Below are positions 38,492-48,216 of a DNA stretch of 64,000 bases, piece by piece. A program made the translations under genes and the position numbers. Source of the DNA: Corallococcus coralloides DSM 2259 (GTDB lineage: Bacteria > Myxococcota > Myxococcia > Myxococcales > Myxococcaceae); NCBI RefSeq assembly GCF_000255295.1, contig NC_017030.1:3038001-3102000 (forward strand), in the 5' to 3' direction. The notes beneath the pieces are model-generated. The model saw only the letters and a program-made list of their open reading frames with translations. It was not told the origin of the DNA and did no database searches. How positions within the stretch are numbered: the first letter of the stretch is position 1; each line of letters starts with the position of its first letter.

Positions 38492-41077
38492 ATGGCACAG
38501 GGGCGGCGCTGGATGGGACTGGGGGTGGTGCTGGCGCTCCTGGTGACGGGGGCCTCGGGCTGCAAGGACTCCGGTCCCGGACCCGGCACGCCTCCCCCTG
38601 GCGACCGCCATGATGATCCGCCGCTGAGCAACGACGACGCGGGCGTCATCGGTCCGGACGGCGGCATCGTCGTTCCCGAATATGACGCGGGCACGCCGGA
38701 AGAAGAGCCGGACGCGGGCACGCTGCCCGACGGCGGCAGCGCGCTGCCCGAGCGCGACCCGGACGCCGTCCACAAGGAGAACCAGAAGAAGGGCACCAAC
38801 GGCTGGCGCATCGACAAGAACGCCAACAGCCGTGAGATTGAAGGCTACCCCCTCAAGGCCACCCTGACGCAGGGCGAGTCGCTGCGCGTGGCGGTGTCCC
38901 TGTCCGAGGAGCGCAAGTTCAGCTGGTTCGTCTACCGCCTGGGCTACTACGGCGGCGTGGGTGCCCGGGAGATCGCGCGCGGCGGCCCGGTGCAGGGCAC
39001 GCGGCAGGCGGACTGTCCCGCGGATCCGACGACGGGCGTCATCGCCTGTTCCTGGTCCCCCACGCTGGAGATCCCCATCGGCGAGGACTGGGTGCGCGGC
39101 GTGTACGTGGTGAAGCTCGTGCGTGACGACCGGCCGTCGCGCTACGTGCCCTTCTTCGTGCGGGACGCCAACCCGCGCGCGGAGGTCGCGGTGCTCATGC
39201 CCACCGCGAACTGGGCGGCGTACAACACCTGGGGCGGCACCAGTCTCTACGATGATCAGAAGGGCGTGATGAAGGCGCACGGCGTCGCGCGCGCCTTCCA
39301 GTCCTCCTACGACCGGCCCTACTACCGGGGCCAGGGCTCCGGGCACCTGATGCTGGACGACCTGAGCCTGGTCACGTGGCTGGAGTCGCAGGATCTGGAC
39401 GTGGGCTACTTCACCGACGAGGACATGGACGAAAGCTACGACTTCCTGCGTGGCGCGAAGGTGCTCGTGATGTCCGGCCACGACGAGTACTGGTCCGCCA
39501 GGCAGCGCGACCATGCGGACCGCGCGCTGTCGGAAGGGCGGTCCATCATCAACCTGGGCGCGAACAACGCGTACTGGCAGGTGCGGATGGAGCCCTCCGC
39601 GGACGGCCGCCCGCGCCGCATCGTGACCTGCTACAAGGGCGCGCCCCAGGATCCGTACAAGGACCAGCGCAGGACGGTGAAGTTCCGCGACCTGCCCGCG
39701 CCGCGTCCGGAGAACGCGCTCCTGGGCGTGCAGTTCGCCGCGCGCTGGCACCAGTGGCCCTTCCCGACCGTCATCACCAACCCGGAGCACTGGGTCTTCA
39801 ACGGCACGGGCTTCAAGGCCGGTGACACGCTGTGGATGGCGAACGGCTACGAGGTGGATCAGCTGGTGTCCAACGGCCGCCAGCCGGCGGGCGTGGAGGT
39901 GCTCGCGGAATCGCCCTCGCTGTCGCTCCAGGGCGGCTTCGGCTTCGCGCACATGGTGGTGCGCAAGCAGGGGGACGCGTACGTCTTCTCCGCGGGCGGC
40001 ATCGACTTCGTGCAGAAGCTGGCCGGGGTGGCGGACCGCGTGGCGGATCCGCGCGCGGGCCGCATCGTGGCCAACGTGCTCTACAAGGCGCTGGGCCGGA
40101 AGCTGCCGGGCGACCTGGTGAAGTTCCAGCCCCCGGCGGCGGCCACTCCGATGGGGCCGTTCGCCGCGTCCGTGACGACGGTGGCGGGACAGCCCGGCAA
40201 GCGCTGCCAGGCAGGGGCCAAGGTGGCGCCGGATGAGCTGGGCGCGCCGCTCGCCGTCGCCGTGCTGCCGGATGGCGGCTGGGCGGTGGCGGACTCGCTG
40301 GGCAACACGGTGAAGCGCGTGTCTCCGGACGGGAAGATCCGCACGGTGCTCACCGGCCTCTACGGCCCCATGGGCATCGCCGCGGACGCGCTGGGCAACG
40401 TCTACGTGTCCGACACCGAGAACGCGGTCATCCGGCGCATCTCTCCGGAGGGCAAGGCGGAGGTGTTCGCGGGCACCACGTGGGGCTATCAGGATGGCCC
40501 CGCGCTGTCGGCGGCCTTCAACCAGCCCGCGGGCCTGTCCTTCACGCCGGACGGCACGGCGCTGCTCGTGGCGGACCTGAACAACAGCGTCATCCGCCGC
40601 ATCGACATGGTGACGCCCGGCAACCCGGTGACGACGCTCCAGGGCGACTGGCTCTACCGTCCCTCCGCGGTGGTCCAGGCGGTGGACGGCACCACCTACG
40701 TGGTGGAGAGCGGCATGGCGCGCGTGGTGCGCGTGCGCGACGGCGTCACCACCGTGGTGGCGGGCTCCACGCCCGGCTTCCGCGACGGTGACCCGAAGGA
40801 GGGCCAGATGCTGCCGTACCTGGGCCTGGCGCTGCTGCCGGACGGCTCGCTCGCCATCTCCGACCCCGGCAACTACCGCGTGCGCCGGCTGACCTTCAAC
40901 GCGTCCGGCGAGCCGGAGAAGCTGACCACGCTCGCGGGCAGTGGCCGCTATGGCGCGGAGGACGGCACGGGCAGGGAGGCCCAGCTGGTGCTGCCCGCCG
41001 GGCTCGCGCTGGGGCCGGATGGCACCCTCTACGTGGCGGACGCGGGCAACTCGCTGGTGCGCGCCATCAAGCGCTGA
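38492..41077 (+). CDS. Lipoprotein with dimethylformamidase-like domain and NHL repeats
   Basis: 861 residues. MAQGRRWMGLGVVLALLVTG is a lipoprotein signal with lipobox ASGC (Cys24), then an acidic Pro/Gly linker rich in Asp and Pro (DAGTPEEEPDAGTLPDGG). Residues about 100-540 resemble the N,N-dimethylformamidase large-subunit fold (FSWFVYRLGYYGGVGAREIA; MPTANWAAYNTWGGTSLYDD; LVMSGHDEYWSARQRDH). Residues about 570-861 are NHL propeller repeats (NTVKRVSPDGKIRTVLTG; LYVADAGNSLVRAIK). Surface-exposed; the substrate is unknown. GGAGGG ribosome-binding site precedes the ATG. It ends back to back with the next, convergent gene. Confidence 0.9.
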   Translation: MAQGRRWMGLGVVLALLVTGASGCKDSGPGPGTPPPGDRHDDPPLSNDDAGVIGPDGGIVVPEYDAGTPEEEPDAGTLPDGGSALPERDPDAVHKENQKKGTNGWRIDKNANSREIEGYPLKATLTQGESLRVAVSLSEERKFSWFVYRLGYYGGVGAREIARGGPVQGTRQADCPADPTTGVIACSWSPTLEIPIGEDWVRGVYVVKLVRDDRPSRYVPFFVRDANPRAEVAVLMPTANWAAYNTWGGTSLYDDQKGVMKAHGVARAFQSSYDRPYYRGQGSGHLMLDDLSLVTWLESQDLDVGYFTDEDMDESYDFLRGAKVLVMSGHDEYWSARQRDHADRALSEGRSIINLGANNAYWQVRMEPSADGRPRRIVTCYKGAPQDPYKDQRRTVKFRDLPAPRPENALLGVQFAARWHQWPFPTVITNPEHWVFNGTGFKAGDTLWMANGYEVDQLVSNGRQPAGVEVLAESPSLSLQGGFGFAHMVVRKQGDAYVFSAGGIDFVQKLAGVADRVADPRAGRIVANVLYKALGRKLPGDLVKFQPPAAATPMGPFAASVTTVAGQPGKRCQAGAKVAPDELGAPLAVAVLPDGGWAVADSLGNTVKRVSPDGKIRTVLTGLYGPMGIAADALGNVYVSDTENAVIRRISPEGKAEVFAGTTWGYQDGPALSAAFNQPAGLSFTPDGTALLVADLNNSVIRRIDMVTPGNPVTTLQGDWLYRPSAVVQAVDGTTYVVESGMARVVRVRDGVTTVVAGSTPGFRDGDPKEGQMLPYLGLALLPDGSLAISDPGNYRVRRLTFNASGEPEKLTTLAGSGRYGAEDGTGREAQLVLPAGLALGPDGTLYVADAGNSLVRAIKR

Positions 41078-42019
41078 TCACCGGCCCGGGTTGCGCATGC
41101 CACCCATGGGCGGCGGCGCGTCCATCTCCTGCCGCGTGCGCCGCCGGTCCGGGGTGTCGCGCGGCAGCTCCACGAAGGTGCACATCTCGCAGAGGCGGCT
41201 GTAGATGCGCTCGCCCACGCGCTCGCGCAAAAGCTCCGCGTCCTTCATGGCGGAGCGGGCGTCGTCCGTGGTGCGGTAGCCCGAAGGCGCGCTGCTCCGA
41301 GCGCCCTTGCGCTCCGGCTCCAGCGAGTAGTTCGTGGCGAAGAGCGTCGTGCGCCCCGCGTTGTAGCGCCGGGCGATCAGCTCATCGAGCGTCTCCATCT
41401 CGAAGGGGCTGCCGCGCCCCTTGCCCAGCTCGTCGATGGCGAGGACCTCCACCTCCGACAGGGGCCCGATGATCTCCCCGCCGCTCTTGCCGTCCTGGAA
41501 GCCGCGCCGGATGGTCGCGTAGAGGAGGGAGATTTCGACGTAGCGGGTCTTCACGCCCATCTCCAGCACCAGGTGCCCGAGCGTCGCGGCGATGAGGTGC
41601 GTCTTGCCCGTGCCCACCGGCCCGCTCAGCACGAAGCCCTTGTTGGTGGCGCCCTTCACGTACTGATTGGCGAAGTGCATCGCCACGCCGCGGCCCCGGT
41701 CCTGCGCCTCGTTGAAGGGCCGGTAGTTGTCGAACGACGCGTGCGCCATGACGCCCGGCATCTGCACGTCGTTGTAGAGCGCCACGCGCGTGCGCCGGAG
41801 CGTGCACACGCAGGGCTCCAGGACCTCATACGTCCGGGGGCCCACCTTCGCGCTGAAGGTGCCTTCCTTCTGCACCAGCCTGTGCCCGCGTCCACCGCAC
41901 ATCGGGCAGTCCACCGAGCACGTACACACCCGCGCGGTCGCGAGCTCTCCGCGCCGCTCGATGAGGTACGTCCGCCCGCCGCACAGCCCACACGCCTCGC
42001 CGTTCGCCTTGGCAGCCAT
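41078..42019 (-). CDS. DnaC/DnaI-like AAA+ ATPase with N-terminal cysteine (zinc) region
   Basis: 313 residues from ATG 42019 (MAAKANGEACGLCGGRTYLI). The N-terminal region holds four CxxC-like pairs (Cys10/13, Cys32/34, Cys38/41, Cys70/72), probably a zinc-binding unit. The AAA+ core has Walker A GPVGTGKT (133-140), Walker B EVLAIDELGKG and sensor 1 TLFATNYS, as in IstB/DnaC proteins. A zinc region before a DnaC-type core is the layout of DnaI helicase loaders, so helicase loading is plausible but inferred. The sequence reads as a chromosomal gene, with no transposon next to it. The next upstream gene (42100-42753), 80 bp away, is of unknown function. Confidence 0.87.
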   Translation of the reverse strand: MAAKANGEACGLCGGRTYLIERRGELATARVCTCSVDCPMCGGRGHRLVQKEGTFSAKVGPRTYEVLEPCVCTLRRTRVALYNDVQMPGVMAHASFDNYRPFNEAQDRGRGVAMHFANQYVKGATNKGFVLSGPVGTGKTHLIAATLGHLVLEMGVKTRYVEISLLYATIRRGFQDGKSGGEIIGPLSEVEVLAIDELGKGRGSPFEMETLDELIARRYNAGRTTLFATNYSLEPERKGARSSAPSGYRTTDDARSAMKDAELLRERVGERIYSRLCEMCTFVELPRDTPDRRRTRQEMDAPPPMGGMRNPGR

Positions 42020-42099
42020 CGCGCCCAGCCATAACACCGTCCCCCCTGGCCGTCAGCCTGCTGAACTTTCGTTCAGGCGCGCGGTGGGAGGACAACCCT

Positions 42100-42753
42100 T
42101 CAGGTTTCCTTCATGTCCAGCCTCCGTCTGACGGCCGCCTGGAGCCGGAAGCGCCGGGACACACGCCGCGCGCGGGCGGTCATCAGCTGTTGTTCACCGG
42201 TGCGCGCATCTCGCCACACCGTGCGTCGCTCCGCGAAGGGCAGGGCGCGCAGCAGCACCAGCAGCGCCCAGGCTTCCTGCTGATCCATGGCCGCGGGCTC
42301 GCGCGGCACGCACGCGAGCACCGTGTCCAGCAGCCGGTGCACCCGCGGCGCCAGCGCGGACTCTCGCTCCGTCAGCGCCCGCAACGCCGCGCACAACCGC
42401 GCGTGCCGCACCTCTTCCCATGAACGGGCAGGGCGCTTCTTCGAGGTGGCCGCGGGGGCCTCCTCTCCCTGGCCCGCGGACAGGTCGCGGTACTTGCGGA
42501 TCTCCGTCTCCACCTGGCGCCGGCACGAGCGCAGCGAACGCAGCACCGGCTCTCCGGGCCGCGCGTCCCACAGCGCCTTCTCCGCCGAGCGCGAGATTCC
42601 GCGCGCCACGACCTCGAAGGGCACGCCCTCCCGAGCCCACGCGATGACGAGCTCGGTGTCCAGCGCGGACAACATCAGGCCCGCGCCGCGCACCGCGAGG
42701 AAGTAGTCCTGCACCAGCTCTTCGAAGCTGGCGCTCTCCGGCAGAAGACTCAT
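42100..42753 (-). CDS. Unrecognised protein, possible partner of the DnaC/DnaI-like ATPase
   Basis: 217 residues from ATG 42753 (MSLLPESASFEELVQDYFLAV). Helical throughout. The region DTELVIAWAREGVPFEVVARGISRSAEK resembles the DnaD-type helical replication-initiation domain by pattern only. The C-terminus is very basic (RARRVSRRFRLQAAVRRRLD), suggesting nucleic-acid contact. The longer ORF to 42831 is rejected because its start region reads as non-coding. It lies 80 bp upstream of the ATPase on the same strand. The family is not recognised and a primosome role is speculation. Confidence 0.78.
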   Translation of the reverse strand: MSLLPESASFEELVQDYFLAVRGAGLMLSALDTELVIAWAREGVPFEVVARGISRSAEKALWDARPGEPVLRSLRSCRRQVETEIRKYRDLSAGQGEEAPAATSKKRPARSWEEVRHARLCAALRALTERESALAPRVHRLLDTVLACVPREPAAMDQQEAWALLVLLRALPFAERRTVWRDARTGEQQLMTARARRVSRRFRLQAAVRRRLDMKET

Positions 42754-42924
42754 GATCCGACAACCACTCCAGGCAGGGCGACCAGACGAACAGCCGCCAG
42801 CCTCCCATACCCGTTGGGGCAGCCGGTGCAACCTTCCTGTCGCTGTCTGGAGCGGTGATGTTTCACAGCGAAATTGAAGTTTTCCCGCTTGCTATCCGAC
42901 GGACCGGACGTCCCGTCGTCTGGG

Positions 42925-42954
42925 TTGACCCGCCTTGCGCAAACCGCGCATAGT
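42925..42954 (+). promoter_or_regulatory. Possible promoter of the glt cluster
   Basis: TTGACC (42925-42930), an 18-bp spacer, and CATAGT (42949-42954), about 90 bp before the gltD start at 43048. Both hexamers are good matches to a sigma70-type promoter. Confidence 0.45.
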
Positions 42955-43047
42955 ACGGGTCCCCTCATGGAAATTCCCGAAGATTCCCGGACACTTGCCA
43001 AGCAAGCAGGCATCCGAGGACACCGGTTACCCGCTCCTAGGAAGACC

Positions 43048-46000
43048 ATGCGCCGCTCGCTACTCGTTTGCCTCGTTCTCCTGACTTCCATGGCTTCGGC
43101 CCAGGAGAAGAAAGCACTGCGCGACGCTGACCTGGGCAAGAAGTCCACCACCACCGTGGACAAGTCCCTCGCAGGCGACATCACGCGCCCGAAGGAAGCC
43201 CAGCAGGCCGCTCCCGCGCTTCAATATGATCAGTTCCGCCTGGGCGTGGAAGTGCAGGTCGCCTCCAAGCGCCGCGAACAGATCGAATCGCTGAGGAAGA
43301 TCATCTCGCTGTCTCCTGATCAGAAGGAGGCCCCCAGCCTGCTGTTCCGCCTGGGTGAACTCTACTGGGAGGAGTCGAAGTTCTTCTTCTTCGAAGCCAA
43401 CCGGAAGGACGACGAGCTCATCGTCGCCATGAACCGCAACGACGCCGCGGCCCAGCAGAGGGCCAAGGCGGAGAAGGCGGAGCTGATGGCGAAGGTGAAG
43501 GAGAACGGCAAGTACGCCGTCGAGCAGTACACGAAGATCGTCCAGGAGTACCCGAAGTTCGAGCGCACGGACGAAGTGCTCTTCTTCCTCGGCCAGTACC
43601 TGATGGAGGACGGCCAGGACAAGAAGGCGCTCGTCGCGTTCAAGCGCCTGATCGAAAAGTACCCGCAGTCCAAGTACATCCCGGACGCGTACTTCGCCTT
43701 CGGCGAGTACTACTTCAACAACTCCAAGGGCAAGCGCCCGGAGCTGGAGAAGGCGCTCGCCGCGTACAAGAAGGCCGCCGAGTTCCCGGAGAACCAGGTC
43801 TACGCCTTCGCCCTCTACAAGCAGGGCTGGTGCTACTTCAACATGGGCGAGTACGAGTCCGCGAAGGACAAGTACAAGACCGTGGTCCTCTACGGTGAGC
43901 TGGCGGGCGCCGGCGCCGTGGAGAAGGACGGCAAGGCCAAGGCGAAGGGCTCGCTGGTGCGTGAAGCGCGCGGCGACTACGTGCGCGCCTTCGCCCGCGA
44001 GGGTGACGTGACGCAGGCCCGCGCGGACTTCGGCAAGGTCGCCACCAATCCGGAAGACCGCTTCGCGATGATGAAGCAGCTCGCGAACCTGTACTACGGC
44101 GACGGCAAGGACCGCGAAGCGGCCATCACCTTCAACGCGCTGATCAAGGAGAAGCCGCTGTCTCCAGAGGCCCCCGGCTTCCAGGGCAAGATCGTCGACT
44201 GCATCCTGCGCATGGGCAACAAGGAGCGCACCGTGGCCCAGGTGCGCCGACTCGTGAAGATCATGAAGGACGTCGAGTCCTCCGGCGTCATCAAGGACGA
44301 CAAGGACAAGAAGGCGCTCGCGGAGGCGAAGGAGCTGTCCGAGCGCACGCTCTCCAACCTCGCCGTCACCTGGCACAACGAGGGCAAGAAGACGCGCAGC
44401 GAGGAGACCTTCAAGTACGCGGACGCCGTGTACAGCGACTACCTCACGCTCTTCCCGGAGAACCCCAAGGCGTACGACCTGCGCTTCTTCTGGGCGGAGC
44501 TCCTCAACGACAACCTCCAGAACTTCGACAAGGCCGCCGCCAACTACACGCTCGTCGTCCTCCAGGACGCCAAGGTGCTGGAGGCCAAGGACGACAAGGG
44601 CAAGCCCAAGCCGGGCAAGCCGGGCAAGTGGCTGACCAACGCCTCCTACAACGCCGTGCTCGCCTACGACGAGGTCGTGAAGGCCGCTGAGGCGCGCGGT
44701 GAGGCCAAGTCCGAGTCCGCCGGCACGGACATCCAGAAGAAGATCGCCATCCCCACGCTGAAGAAGTCGCTGCTCGACGCGTGCGAGCGCTACCTCAAGT
44801 ACGTCCCCAAGGGCGACAAGCGCGTGGAGATCGCCTTCAAGGCGGCGAACATCTACTACCGCCACAACCACTTCGACGAAGCCGTGCTGCGCTTCTCCGA
44901 AATCGCGCTCGGCTACCCCGAGTACAAGTTCGAGGACGGGCAGCGCGCGGCCGAGATCGCCGCCAACCTCATCCTGGACTCGTACAACCTGCTGGGCGAC
45001 TTCGCGAAGGTCAACGAGTGGGCCCGCCGCTTCTACGCCAACGACAAGCTGGCCACCGGCAAGTTCCGCGACGACCTGGCGAAGCTGATCGAGCAGTCGT
45101 CGTTCAAGCTGGTCAGCCAGCTGGAGGAGAAGAAGGAGTTCTCCAAGGCGGCCGAGGCGTACCTGAACTTCGTCCACGACTTCCCGCAGACGGAGATCGC
45201 GGACCTGGCGCTCTACAACGCGTCCGTCGACTACTACAAGGCGAAGAGCCTGGATAAGGCCATCGAGGTCCGCAAGCGCCTGTTCGCGGAGTACCCCCGG
45301 TCCAAGTACGTGCCGGACTCCATCTACGCGAACGCGGAGGCGCTGGAGGCCATTGGTGACTTCGAGGAGGCCGCGGGCACCTACGAGCTCTACGTGAAGG
45401 GCTACGAGCGCAACCTGAACGAGAAGGGCGGCGCCCCGGCCGCGAAGGCGAAGGGCAAGGCCAGGGGCAAGGCGAAGCAGGCCTCCAACTCCGACGCCCC
45501 CGCGAAGCCCGCGGTGGTGCAGAAGTGGGACGAGTCCAAGGCGCAGATCGCCCTGTTCAACGCGGCCACCTACCGCGAGGGCCTGGGCCAGCTGAAGGCC
45601 GCGCTCAAGAACCGCGAGCACTACATCGAGCTGTGGCCCAAGTCGAAGGACGCCGAGGCCGCCTTCCTGTCCGTCGTGGACCTGCACGTGAAGCAGGGCG
45701 CGTACATGAAGGCCATCAAGCTCCTGGAGGAGTACGAGCGCGACAACATGCGCTCCCAGAGCAAGTTCCTCATGGCCGAGGGCCGCATCGTCGACATCTA
45801 CGCGAAGATGAAGAAGACGAACGACGTGCGCCGCATGAACAAGCGCATCTTCGAGTACTTCGACCAGCTGCCCCGCCGTCAGCAGACCGCGCTGGAGAAG
45901 CCGGCGCTCGCCGCCGCCGCGCAGGCGAACCTGCTGGCCATCGAGCCGGACTGGAACGAGTTCAAGCGCCTGAAGCTGTACTGGGGCGTGCCGCCGTCGC

Positions 46001-46635
46001 CGGAGCGCTTCAAGGGCTCGCTGGCCGACAAGGGCCGCGCGCTGGAGGTCGTGCAGAAGAAGTACGTGCAGACCGTGGCCCTGGGCGCCCCGGAGCCGGC
46101 CATCTGCGCGCTGCAGCGCATTGGCCTCGCGTATGACCACATGGCGGAGCTCGTCGTGAACGCGCCCATGCCGCGCGGCCTGGACGAGGAGTCGCAGCAG
46201 GCCCTGCGCGACGAGTTCGCCAACCAGGCCCAGCCGCTCAAGGACAAGGCCACGGAGGCCTTCTCCGGCGCGGTGGCCAAGAGCCGTGAGCTGGGCGTGT
46301 TCAACGACTGCGCCGCGGCGAGCCTGAAGATCCTCCGCACCACCTACGCCCCGGACCGCTACCCGGAGGTGCTGGAGGAGAAGCTCGCGCTGAAGAACAA
46401 GGAGTTTGTGCTGGGCGGCGACCTCCTGGCCGCCGTGCAGGACATCCCGCCTCCGGTCACCAAGGTGGAACCGGAGAAGCAGGCCAAGAGCGAGGCGCTC
46501 AACGAGGACCTGTCCGCGCTGACGAACGCGCTTCGCCAGCAGACCGAGTCCGAGGTCGCCAAGCCCGCCGCCGCGTCCAAGGACGGCGCCCCCAAGAAGA
46601 CCGTTGATGATCAGGAGCCGGAGGACTTCCTCTAA
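43048..46635 (+). CDS. gltD: Gliding motility protein GltD (AgmU), periplasmic TPR protein
   Basis: 1195 residues, starting MRRSLLVCLVLLTSMASAQE (signal peptide, cleavage after ASA) behind AGGAAGACC. The mature protein is a long array of TPR-like helical pairs (EEAPSLLF-type RLGELYWEESKFFFFEA, VLFFLGQYLMEDGQDKKALV, YIPDAYFAFGEYYFNNSKGK) with a Lys-rich linker near residue 800 (KAKGKARGKAKQ). Size, signal peptide and position first in the cluster fit AgmU/GltD, a periplasmic component of the Agl-Glt gliding machine. Next gene overlaps by one base (TAATG). The long ORF start at 42874 is rejected. Confidence 0.9.
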   Translation: MRRSLLVCLVLLTSMASAQEKKALRDADLGKKSTTTVDKSLAGDITRPKEAQQAAPALQYDQFRLGVEVQVASKRREQIESLRKIISLSPDQKEAPSLLFRLGELYWEESKFFFFEANRKDDELIVAMNRNDAAAQQRAKAEKAELMAKVKENGKYAVEQYTKIVQEYPKFERTDEVLFFLGQYLMEDGQDKKALVAFKRLIEKYPQSKYIPDAYFAFGEYYFNNSKGKRPELEKALAAYKKAAEFPENQVYAFALYKQGWCYFNMGEYESAKDKYKTVVLYGELAGAGAVEKDGKAKAKGSLVREARGDYVRAFAREGDVTQARADFGKVATNPEDRFAMMKQLANLYYGDGKDREAAITFNALIKEKPLSPEAPGFQGKIVDCILRMGNKERTVAQVRRLVKIMKDVESSGVIKDDKDKKALAEAKELSERTLSNLAVTWHNEGKKTRSEETFKYADAVYSDYLTLFPENPKAYDLRFFWAELLNDNLQNFDKAAANYTLVVLQDAKVLEAKDDKGKPKPGKPGKWLTNASYNAVLAYDEVVKAAEARGEAKSESAGTDIQKKIAIPTLKKSLLDACERYLKYVPKGDKRVEIAFKAANIYYRHNHFDEAVLRFSEIALGYPEYKFEDGQRAAEIAANLILDSYNLLGDFAKVNEWARRFYANDKLATGKFRDDLAKLIEQSSFKLVSQLEEKKEFSKAAEAYLNFVHDFPQTEIADLALYNASVDYYKAKSLDKAIEVRKRLFAEYPRSKYVPDSIYANAEALEAIGDFEEAAGTYELYVKGYERNLNEKGGAPAAKAKGKARGKAKQASNSDAPAKPAVVQKWDESKAQIALFNAATYREGLGQLKAALKNREHYIELWPKSKDAEAAFLSVVDLHVKQGAYMKAIKLLEEYERDNMRSQSKFLMAEGRIVDIYAKMKKTNDVRRMNKRIFEYFDQLPRRQQTALEKPALAAAAQANLLAIEPDWNEFKRLKLYWGVPPSPERFKGSLADKGRALEVVQKKYVQTVALGAPEPAICALQRIGLAYDHMAELVVNAPMPRGLDEESQQALRDEFANQAQPLKDKATEAFSGAVAKSRELGVFNDCAAASLKILRTTYAPDRYPEVLEEKLALKNKEFVLGGDLLAAVQDIPPPVTKVEPEKQAKSEALNEDLSALTNALRQQTESEVAKPAAASKDGAPKKTVDDQEPEDFL

Positions 46636-48074
46636 TGAATCGCCGCATGCACCCGTTCCGCCCCCTCCTGCTGGCCACGCTGGCGCTGACCGCTGTCGGC
46701 TGCTCCACCACGCAGACCAACACCCCGGCGCCTGTCGCCAAGCCCGTGGCCGCCGCCACGGGCCCGGTGTCCATCTCCAACCGCGCCATGCTGCTGTTCG
46801 ATGACGCGGTGAAGTCCTTCGACGCGCAGAAGAAGGCCAAGGCGTTCGACTACCCGGGGCTGGAGCGCAAGTTCAAGGCCGCCCTGGAGGCGGACCAGAA
46901 CCTGGCGGAGGCCGAGTACAACCTGGGCGTCATCGCCGAGCGCATGGGCAAGCCCGACGAGGCCAAGGCCCGCTACGCGGCCGCGCTCACCAAGAAGCCG
47001 TCCCTGCGGCAGGCGTCCGACAACCTGGCCATCATGAAGCAGAACGGCGGCGACGTGGCCGGCGCCGTGGCGCTCTACCAGGACGTGCTCACGCGCTACC
47101 CGGACGACGCGGGCTCGCGCGCGCGGCTCGCGGAGATCTACCGGCAGAACAACGACCACGACAAGGCGATGGAGCTGTCTCGCGCCGCGCTCATGCGCGA
47201 CCCGATGAACACCAACGCCCTGAAGGTGATGATCCGCAGCTACCTGGACCGCAAGCAGCTGGCCATGGCGAAGCTCGTCGCGCTGCGCGCGGTGAAGCTG
47301 GACGGCACGGATCCGGAGCTGCACCAGGCCGTGGGCCTCATCCTCCTGAAGGAAGGGGACACGGAGGGCGCGCGCCTGCAGTTCAAGAGCGCCCTGGAGG
47401 CCAAGGCGGACTACGTGCCGGCGCACGTGGAGCTGGCCCAGCTGGCGCTCAGCGCGGAGGACTTCCCCGGCGCGGAGGAGCACCTGCGCCGCATCCTGCA
47501 GTCGGACGGCAAGAACGCCGCCGCGCACGTGGACCTGGGCATCGCGCTCAAGGGCCAGGGCCAGTACGACAAGGCCATGCAGGAGTACGACGAGGCGGAG
47601 AAGCTCAACCCCGACCTGGGCGCCACGTACCTCAACCGCGGCATCATCCTGCACAAGGTGAAGGACGCTCCCGAGCGCGCGGTGGAGCTCTACAAGAAGT
47701 ACGTCGCGCTCGCCGGCGGCGAGGTCGCGCTCAACGCCGAAGCGCCTGTCTTCGGCCTCCTGCGCGAGGCGGAGAGCATCGTGCAGGCCAAGCGCGAGGC
47801 GTCGGCCGCGGAGGCCCAGGCCAAGCAGCTGGAGGCGCTCCAGGCCCAGCAGCAGGCCGCGATGAAGGCGGAAGAGGCGAAGCAGAAGGGCCAGCCGCCC
47901 CCGGGTGGAGCGACGCCCGCGTCCGCTACCGGCACCGCTCCGCAGGCCACGCCGGCCTCCGGCACGGGCGCGCAGCAGCCGGCCGCCACCCCGGCGGGCG
48001 GCACGCAGACGGCCCCTGCCCAGAAGAATGCAGCCCCGGTGGACTCCGACGAGCCTACGGACGACCTGCTGTGA
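46635..48074 (+). CDS. gltE: Gliding motility protein GltE (AglT), TPR lipoprotein
   Basis: 479 residues, MNRRMHPFRPLLLATLALTAVGC with lipobox AVGC (Cys23), so anchored to a membrane from the periplasmic side. TPRs fill residues about 65-360 (AEYNLGVIAERMGKPDEAKARYAAAL; LNRGIILHKVKDAPERAV). The tail is a Gln/Ala coiled coil (QAKQLEALQAQQQAAMKAEE) then Pro/Thr/Ala linker. It overlaps gltD as TAATG, meaning tight coupling. Size and position match AglT/GltE. A 7-bp stem at 48087-48110 follows the stop, without a T-tract. Confidence 0.9.
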   Translation: MNRRMHPFRPLLLATLALTAVGCSTTQTNTPAPVAKPVAAATGPVSISNRAMLLFDDAVKSFDAQKKAKAFDYPGLERKFKAALEADQNLAEAEYNLGVIAERMGKPDEAKARYAAALTKKPSLRQASDNLAIMKQNGGDVAGAVALYQDVLTRYPDDAGSRARLAEIYRQNNDHDKAMELSRAALMRDPMNTNALKVMIRSYLDRKQLAMAKLVALRAVKLDGTDPELHQAVGLILLKEGDTEGARLQFKSALEAKADYVPAHVELAQLALSAEDFPGAEEHLRRILQSDGKNAAAHVDLGIALKGQGQYDKAMQEYDEAEKLNPDLGATYLNRGIILHKVKDAPERAVELYKKYVALAGGEVALNAEAPVFGLLREAESIVQAKREASAAEAQAKQLEALQAQQQAAMKAEEAKQKGQPPPGGATPASATGTAPQATPASGTGAQQPAATPAGGTQTAPAQKNAAPVDSDEPTDDLL

Positions 48075-48216
48075 TGTGGGAGACGCCCGCCAGTGGCTTC
48101 ACGCTGGCGGCGCGGCTCGGGAAGATGCGAACCTTGTGAGCCCCTCGCTTTTCATGGCGGGGGCCCACCATGCGGAAACACCAGTGGGCCTTGGGAAGGC
48201 CCCACGTGGAGGCAGG

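Noticed and set aside
41078..42019. IstB-type transposition helper marking an insertion sequence
   Set aside because: No transposase, inverted ends or target duplication was seen nearby, and the N-terminal Cys region points to a DnaI-like chromosomal gene.
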